Shown here: positions 6,281 to 8,768 of the stretch, piece after piece
Layout: each line of letters opens with the position of its first letter
Numbering within the stretch: position 1 is the first letter of the stretch
From: Gemmatimonadota bacterium
GTDB lineage: Bacteria > Latescibacterota > UBA2968 > UBA8231
Assembly (NCBI GenBank): GCA_026706165.1
Contig: JAPOZF010000115.1
Location: forward strand, 1-8,768
Reading direction: 5' to 3'
Length of the DNA stretch: 8,768 nucleotides
Notes under the pieces: generated by a model
The model's database searches: none
Told to the model about the DNA's origin: nothing
What the model saw: the letters and a program-made list of their open reading frames with translations, nothing else
Translations under genes and position numbers: made by a program

Positions 6281-6728
6281 ACTCCCCCATCTGCTGCTGG
6301 AAGAGCGGCCACACCTCATCCGCCTCCGCGAGTAGTTCGGTGCTTCGCTCCCAGCGCAGCTGTCCGCCGTAGATGTTGCCGAACAGGTGCCGGAAACGGA
6401 GAAACGGCCGCAGCCGTTCCGCAAGGTCGGAGGTCAGGACCCGGGGGCGGACGCCCTCGACTTCTTCCTCCATCCGGTTCAGGAGCTGGCTGTGCCAGTC
6501 GCCGCCTCGAGGCAGCTCTCCGTCCAGCTCGACTGCGATGCGCTCGAAAACGCGTTCGACCCCGGAATAGAAATCGTGCAGGACGCTTGCCACCCCGCGC
6601 ACCTCCAGGCGGCTCGGTATTCCGCCCACGCCGCTCAGGTCGCTTCGGGATTCGTCGAGCAGGCGCTCGATCTGGGCGATTTCCCGGTCGATGTCAGCCT
6701 TGAGAAGCAGGAACTTCCGGGCGCCCAT
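6240..6728 (-). CDS. HepT-like HEPN-domain protein, catalytic His replaced by Asn
   Basis: 162 residues from the ATG at 6728, preceded by GGAAGGAG 9 nt upstream; the frame is open to 6815 but that start lies deep inside the partner gene and lacks a site. The protein is all-helical: helices at about 8-27, 45-70, 78-92, 101-120 and 128-157. The fourth carries RFRHLFGNIYG (111-121). In HepT-like HEPN RNases this position holds R-x4-H-x-Y; here it is R113-x4-N118-x-Y120. So the Arg and the Tyr are kept, but the catalytic His is Asn (codon AAC at 6377-6375). The start overlaps the 3' end of the nucleotidyltransferase gene by 35 nt, the normal arrangement of MNT/HEPN toxin-antitoxin pairs, in which the HEPN partner is an RNase toxin. 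With the substitution this copy may be an inactive toxin or a remnant; a shifted motif (R107-x6-H114) cannot be excluded. Confidence 0.78.
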   Translation of the reverse strand: MGARKFLLLKADIDREIAQIERLLDESRSDLSGVGGIPSRLEVRGVASVLHDFYSGVERVFERIAVELDGELPRGGDWHSQLLNRMEEEVEGVRPRVLTSDLAERLRPFLRFRHLFGNIYGGQLRWERSTELLAEADEVWPLFQQQMGEFKGVLTHLHDGCR

Positions 6729-7089
6729 GAAGTAGAACTCCTTCCCGTTTCGTGCGGCGGACCAGCTCTGGCGGCGCCTCCTCGAGCAGTATGAGGTCGA
6801 TGTCCCGCCCGGCAATTTCAGCCGCTTCGGACAGGGCCTGGAGGTAGCGATGCGAGTCGAGGCCCCGCACGCAAAGGTCGATGTCGGATTTCCCGTGGAA
6901 GCGCCCGGTGCCCGCGACGGAGCCGATGAGATACACCTCGGAAGCCCCGAACTTCCCCGCCAGCAGCGAGGCGCAGTCCTTCGCCTTCGCGCGGGCTTCC
7001 GCGAGCGCCCGGTCCAGCTCCGCGGTCTCGCGGCGCAGGCGCTCCCGCCAGGCTTCGATGTAGGAATCGCTGCTCGTGTTCCGGCTCAT
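6694..7089 (-). CDS. MntA-like minimal nucleotidyltransferase (antitoxin)
   Basis: 131 residues from the ATG at 7089. It begins with a charged helix (10-44), then the nucleotidyltransferase core: strand EVYLIGS, with the GS signature at 56-57, and SDIDL with the metal-binding D69 and D71. A third carboxylate is probably D96 or D98 in GRDIDLILLEEA. Eleven residues separate GS from the first Asp, one more than the common GSx10DxD spacing, but the rest fits. It is the first gene of a two-gene unit with the HEPN protein, overlapping it by 35 nt. In characterised pairs the MNT protein AMPylates the tyrosine of the HEPN RX4HXY motif and so neutralises the toxin. The ribosome binding site is weak, so the start is moderately sure. 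A candidate promoter lies about 44-72 nt upstream. The module sits alone between two plus-strand units, as expected for an accessory insertion. Confidence 0.85.
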   Translation of the reverse strand: MSRNTSSDSYIEAWRERLRRETAELDRALAEARAKAKDCASLLAGKFGASEVYLIGSVAGTGRFHGKSDIDLCVRGLDSHRYLQALSEAAEIAGRDIDLILLEEAPPELVRRTKREGVLLHGRPEVPASQG

Positions 7090-7132
7090 GTCGAAATGGT
7101 ATGCAAGTGGGGTAGTTTTGCTGTTTCACCGC

Positions 7133-7161
7133 AAGGTACTGGCCCTGCAAATCATGGTCAA
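7133..7161 (-). promoter_or_regulatory. Candidate sigma-70-type promoter for the MNT/HEPN pair
   Basis: On the minus strand TTGACC (7161-7156) is followed, after exactly 17 nt, by TACCTT (7138-7133). The -35 matches TTGACA at five of six positions; the -10 keeps the first T, A and last T of TATAAT. It lies about 44 nt upstream of the MNT start. Sequence match and position support it; no experimental data. Confidence 0.38.
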
Positions 7162-7323
7162 AACGCCCCGGGCGCGGTGGGCACCCTGCCCGGCCGGTGG
7201 CGCCGCGGGAAGTGTCTGGCCAGATTACGCCCCGCCCGATCACCGATGACGAGCAGGACCCGGGGGTCGGGTGCAGTCCCGCCCGCCCTTGTCGCACCTT
7301 CCGTTTCGAGGACAGCCATCGCC

Positions 7324-7330
7324 GGGGAGG
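7324..7330 (+). promoter_or_regulatory. Ribosome binding site that selects a TTG start for the oxygenase gene
   Basis: GGGGAGG lies 4 nt before TTG (7335) and 7 nt before CTG (7338). The frame is open back to an ATG at 7197, but that extension is Arg/Pro-rich and resembles non-coding GC-rich DNA. Confidence 0.6.
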
Positions 7331-7334
7331 TCCG

Positions 7335-8153
7335 TTGCTGACCGAAGAGGAGAAGTGGCATTTCGACATACAGGGGTACCTGGTGCTGCGGAACGCGGTA
7401 TGCCCGGAGGACGTCGCCAGGATGAGGCAGCTCGCCGACGAGTGGCACGCCCTGGATGAGAGCGAGCTGCCGCCGCCTCTGTGGACCTACCGGGACGCCA
7501 GCACCAAACCGACCTCTCCCCGTTCCATCACCATGGTCGAGTACGCCGACGAGGTTTTCGAGCGGCTGGTGCTCAACCGGGAGATCATGCGGGTGGTGCT
7601 GGCCCTGACCGACAATTGCCCGCAGCACGCCGGCACGGCCCTGGCCAGGAATACCAGGGAGACGGACGACCTGCCCTTCCACGGCGGCGTCAGCGGCGGC
7701 ATCCACCACCCGGCCAACGACTACCAGGCTGCCGACGGCAGGATCTTCGCCACCTTCCTGAATGCCGGCGTCTCCCTGGTCGACGTGCCGGCCGGCACCG
7801 GCTTCGTCTGCATCCCCGGAACCCACAAGGCCTACTTCCCCAGGCCGGACCGGGTCACCATCTACGACGGGCCGCCCCTGGTCGCCAACCCGGCGGTGCG
7901 CGCGGGGGACGCAGTGCTGTTCACCGAGGCGCTCTGCCACGGCGCCCGCAGGTGGACGGAAGAGACCCCCCGAACCACCGCGTTCGTGCGCTACACGACG
8001 TCGTACGCCTCCTGGTCGCCCGGCGGGGGTCCCCCCGAGGAATACCGCGACCTCATATCACCCGAACTGTTCGAGCTCAAGCAGCCCGCCTCGTTCCGGC
8101 ACCGCAAGAAGGCGGTGCAGGGGCTGCTCGACGAAATGGGAGAAGGACAATGA
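7335..8153 (+). CDS. PhyH-superfamily (phytanoyl-CoA dioxygenase-like) protein with HxG motif
   Basis: 272 residues from the TTG at 7335, giving an N-terminus MLTEEEKWHFDIQGYLVLRN that is typical of the family; extensions to 7197 do not look protein-like. PhyH-fold marks are present: the opening helix and DIQGYLVL strand, FHGG (H116), the core DVPAGTGFVCIPGTHKAYF (150-168), AGDAVLF (190-196), the distal histidine in LCHGARRW (H202), and an arginine 11 residues later (R213) at the position that binds the 2-oxoglutarate carboxylate. The canonical HxD acid is missing: the motif is H116-G-G118. Known PhyH members hydroxylate small molecules using Fe(II), O2 and 2-oxoglutarate; enzymes of this fold with HxA/HxG can halogenate instead. 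No signal peptide; cytoplasmic. The stop overlaps a 9-codon ORF that leads into the aminotransferase-fold gene, so the two form an operon and may act on one substrate. Substrate unknown. Confidence 0.84.
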   Translation: MLTEEEKWHFDIQGYLVLRNAVCPEDVARMRQLADEWHALDESELPPPLWTYRDASTKPTSPRSITMVEYADEVFERLVLNREIMRVVLALTDNCPQHAGTALARNTRETDDLPFHGGVSGGIHHPANDYQAADGRIFATFLNAGVSLVDVPAGTGFVCIPGTHKAYFPRPDRVTIYDGPPLVANPAVRAGDAVLFTEALCHGARRWTEETPRTTAFVRYTTSYASWSPGGGPPEEYRDLISPELFELKQPASFRHRKKAVQGLLDEMGEGQ

Positions 8154-8179
8154 ACCTGAAAGGAGAAAGCCGCCCGTGA
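8150..8179 (+). other. Nine-codon mini-ORF bridging two genes (coupling element candidate)
   Basis: ATG at 8150 overlaps the oxygenase stop (ATGA) and encodes MNLKGESRP before a TGA that overlaps the GTG of the next gene (GTGA). It contains the GGAG that serves that gene. It may keep ribosomes on the message between the two genes; it may also be chance. Confidence 0.3.
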
Positions 8180-8768
8180 ACCTCGAAGAGATCCGCACCC
8201 ACTACCCCGGCCTGCAGAACGGCATCCAGCTCAACACCGGCGGGGTCGGCCTGCCCTCCAACGAGGTGCGGGAGGCGATCGATGCCGGCTTCAACAGTCT
8301 CTACGAAGAGTACGTGCCGCCGATCGAGTGGCATACCCTGATGTGCCAGTCGGCGGAGGTGGCGCGGAAGAAGCTGGCCGCCTTCTTCGGGGCGAAGGAC
8401 GACGAGATCGCCCTGACCATCAGCACCGCGGACGGGTACGCCGCGGCGATCGCCGGGCTGTCCTGGGAGCCCGGGGACGAGGTGGTGATCACCAGCGAGG
8501 AACACCCGATGCCGCACCGGGCAGTGCTCGCCCTCGAGCAGCGGGAGGGGGTGGTCCTCAAGGTCGTCGAGATCGACCACGATCCGGCGGTCGTGCTGGG
8601 GCGCACCGAGGAGGCCCTGAGCCCGCGCACCAGGATGATCTGCATGAGCCACGTAACCACCGACACCGGTCTCGTGGTGCCGGCGGAGGAGATCTGCAAG
8701 CTGGCGCGGGCGCGCGACATCCTGACGCTGTGGGACGGATGCCACGCGATCGCCCAGGTACCGGTGAA
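8176..8768 (+). CDS. Class V aminotransferase-fold PLP enzyme (partial, C-terminus off window)
   Basis: 197 residues are visible from a GTG at 8176, preceded by AAAGGAG with a rather long 10-nt spacer. The start fits the family: a short helix, then GIQLNTGGVGLPSNEVREAI (15-34), where class V enzymes carry the N-terminal substrate-loop Asn/Gly motif. Other marks are the PLP-phosphate region TISTADGYAA (81-90), the GDEVVITSEEHP segment (100-111) with H110, MICMSHVTTDTGLVVPAEEI (154-173), and DILTLWDGCHA (181-191), where D187 pairs with the pyridine nitrogen of PLP and H190 follows. The Schiff-base lysine would lie just beyond the right edge, so catalytic competence cannot be judged. Relatives include isopenicillin-N epimerase-like proteins, cysteine desulfurases and kynureninases; the visible part looks most like the epimerase/desulfurase-like branch. 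It follows the PhyH-type gene in one operon. Confidence 0.86.
   Translation, partial: MNLEEIRTHYPGLQNGIQLNTGGVGLPSNEVREAIDAGFNSLYEEYVPPIEWHTLMCQSAEVARKKLAAFFGAKDDEIALTISTADGYAAAIAGLSWEPGDEVVITSEEHPMPHRAVLALEQREGVVLKVVEIDHDPAVVLGRTEEALSPRTRMICMSHVTTDTGLVVPAEEICKLARARDILTLWDGCHAIAQVPV

Larger units (their letters stand above)
7090..7334. other. Divergent intergenic region between the TA pair and the oxygenase gene
   Basis: 245 nt without a supported gene. The half next to the TA genes is relatively AT-rich and holds a candidate promoter. The other half is very GC-rich, with a small GGGCA-CCC-TGCCC inverted repeat near 7179-7191. I see no convincing plus-strand promoter for the oxygenase gene. 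Confidence 0.45.

Noticed and set aside
6240..7089. Mobile-element ends flanking the toxin-antitoxin pair
   Set aside because: I looked for target-site duplications, terminal inverted repeats and integrase fragments on both sides and found none convincing.
7158..7940. A 260-codon minus-strand frame opposite the PhyH-type gene
   Set aside because: No motifs, Gly/Val/Arg-rich; the plus strand carries conserved PhyH residues.
8077..8745. A 222-codon minus-strand frame opposite the PLP enzyme
   Set aside because: Antisense shadow of a protein with several class V aminotransferase motifs.

Overview
The window is a high-GC, gene-dense bacterial fragment with strong Shine-Dalgarno sites and several GTG or TTG starts. 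It carries no rRNA, tRNA, insertion sequence or CRISPR array. The gene mix is enolase-superfamily, amidohydrolase-2 and extended-SDR enzymes, a CBM9/PKD secreted protein, a PhyH-type oxygenase and a class V aminotransferase. From memory of genome content, this resembles uncultivated environmental lineages such as Latescibacterota, Poribacteria or Planctomycetota relatives. That placement is an inference and cannot be fixed from this sequence.

Left arm (1-2921, minus strand): a compact operon read SDR oxidoreductase -> amidohydrolase-2 protein -> mandelate-racemase/enolase-superfamily protein, the last one cut by the left edge. The combination matches the superfamily trio of the oxidative galacturonate route known in Agrobacterium: uronate dehydrogenase, an amidohydrolase-fold lactone isomerase and an enolase-fold cycloisomerase. 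A sugar-acid or uronate catabolic role is the leading hypothesis. The enolase-fold protein has an unusual active site.

Centre (2922-5762, plus strand): a 123-nt divergent control region holds a perfect 8-bp inverted repeat and AT-rich -10-like DNA. It separates the operon from a cytoplasmic TIM-barrel, glycosidase-like protein. After a 228-nt GC-rich gap comes a secreted protein with a CBM9-like region and a C-terminal PKD domain. The plausible theme is glycan binding and breakdown feeding the sugar-acid operon.

Right-centre (5759-7089): a small protein of unknown function is coupled to the PKD gene. It converges, with a 41-nt 3' overlap, on a minus-strand HepT/MntA-type toxin-antitoxin pair in which the catalytic His of the HEPN motif is Asn.

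Right arm (7335-8768, plus strand): a PhyH-superfamily Fe(II)/2-oxoglutarate oxygenase-like protein with HxG instead of HxD is followed, through a 9-codon mini-ORF overlap, by a class V PLP aminotransferase-fold enzyme cut by the right edge.
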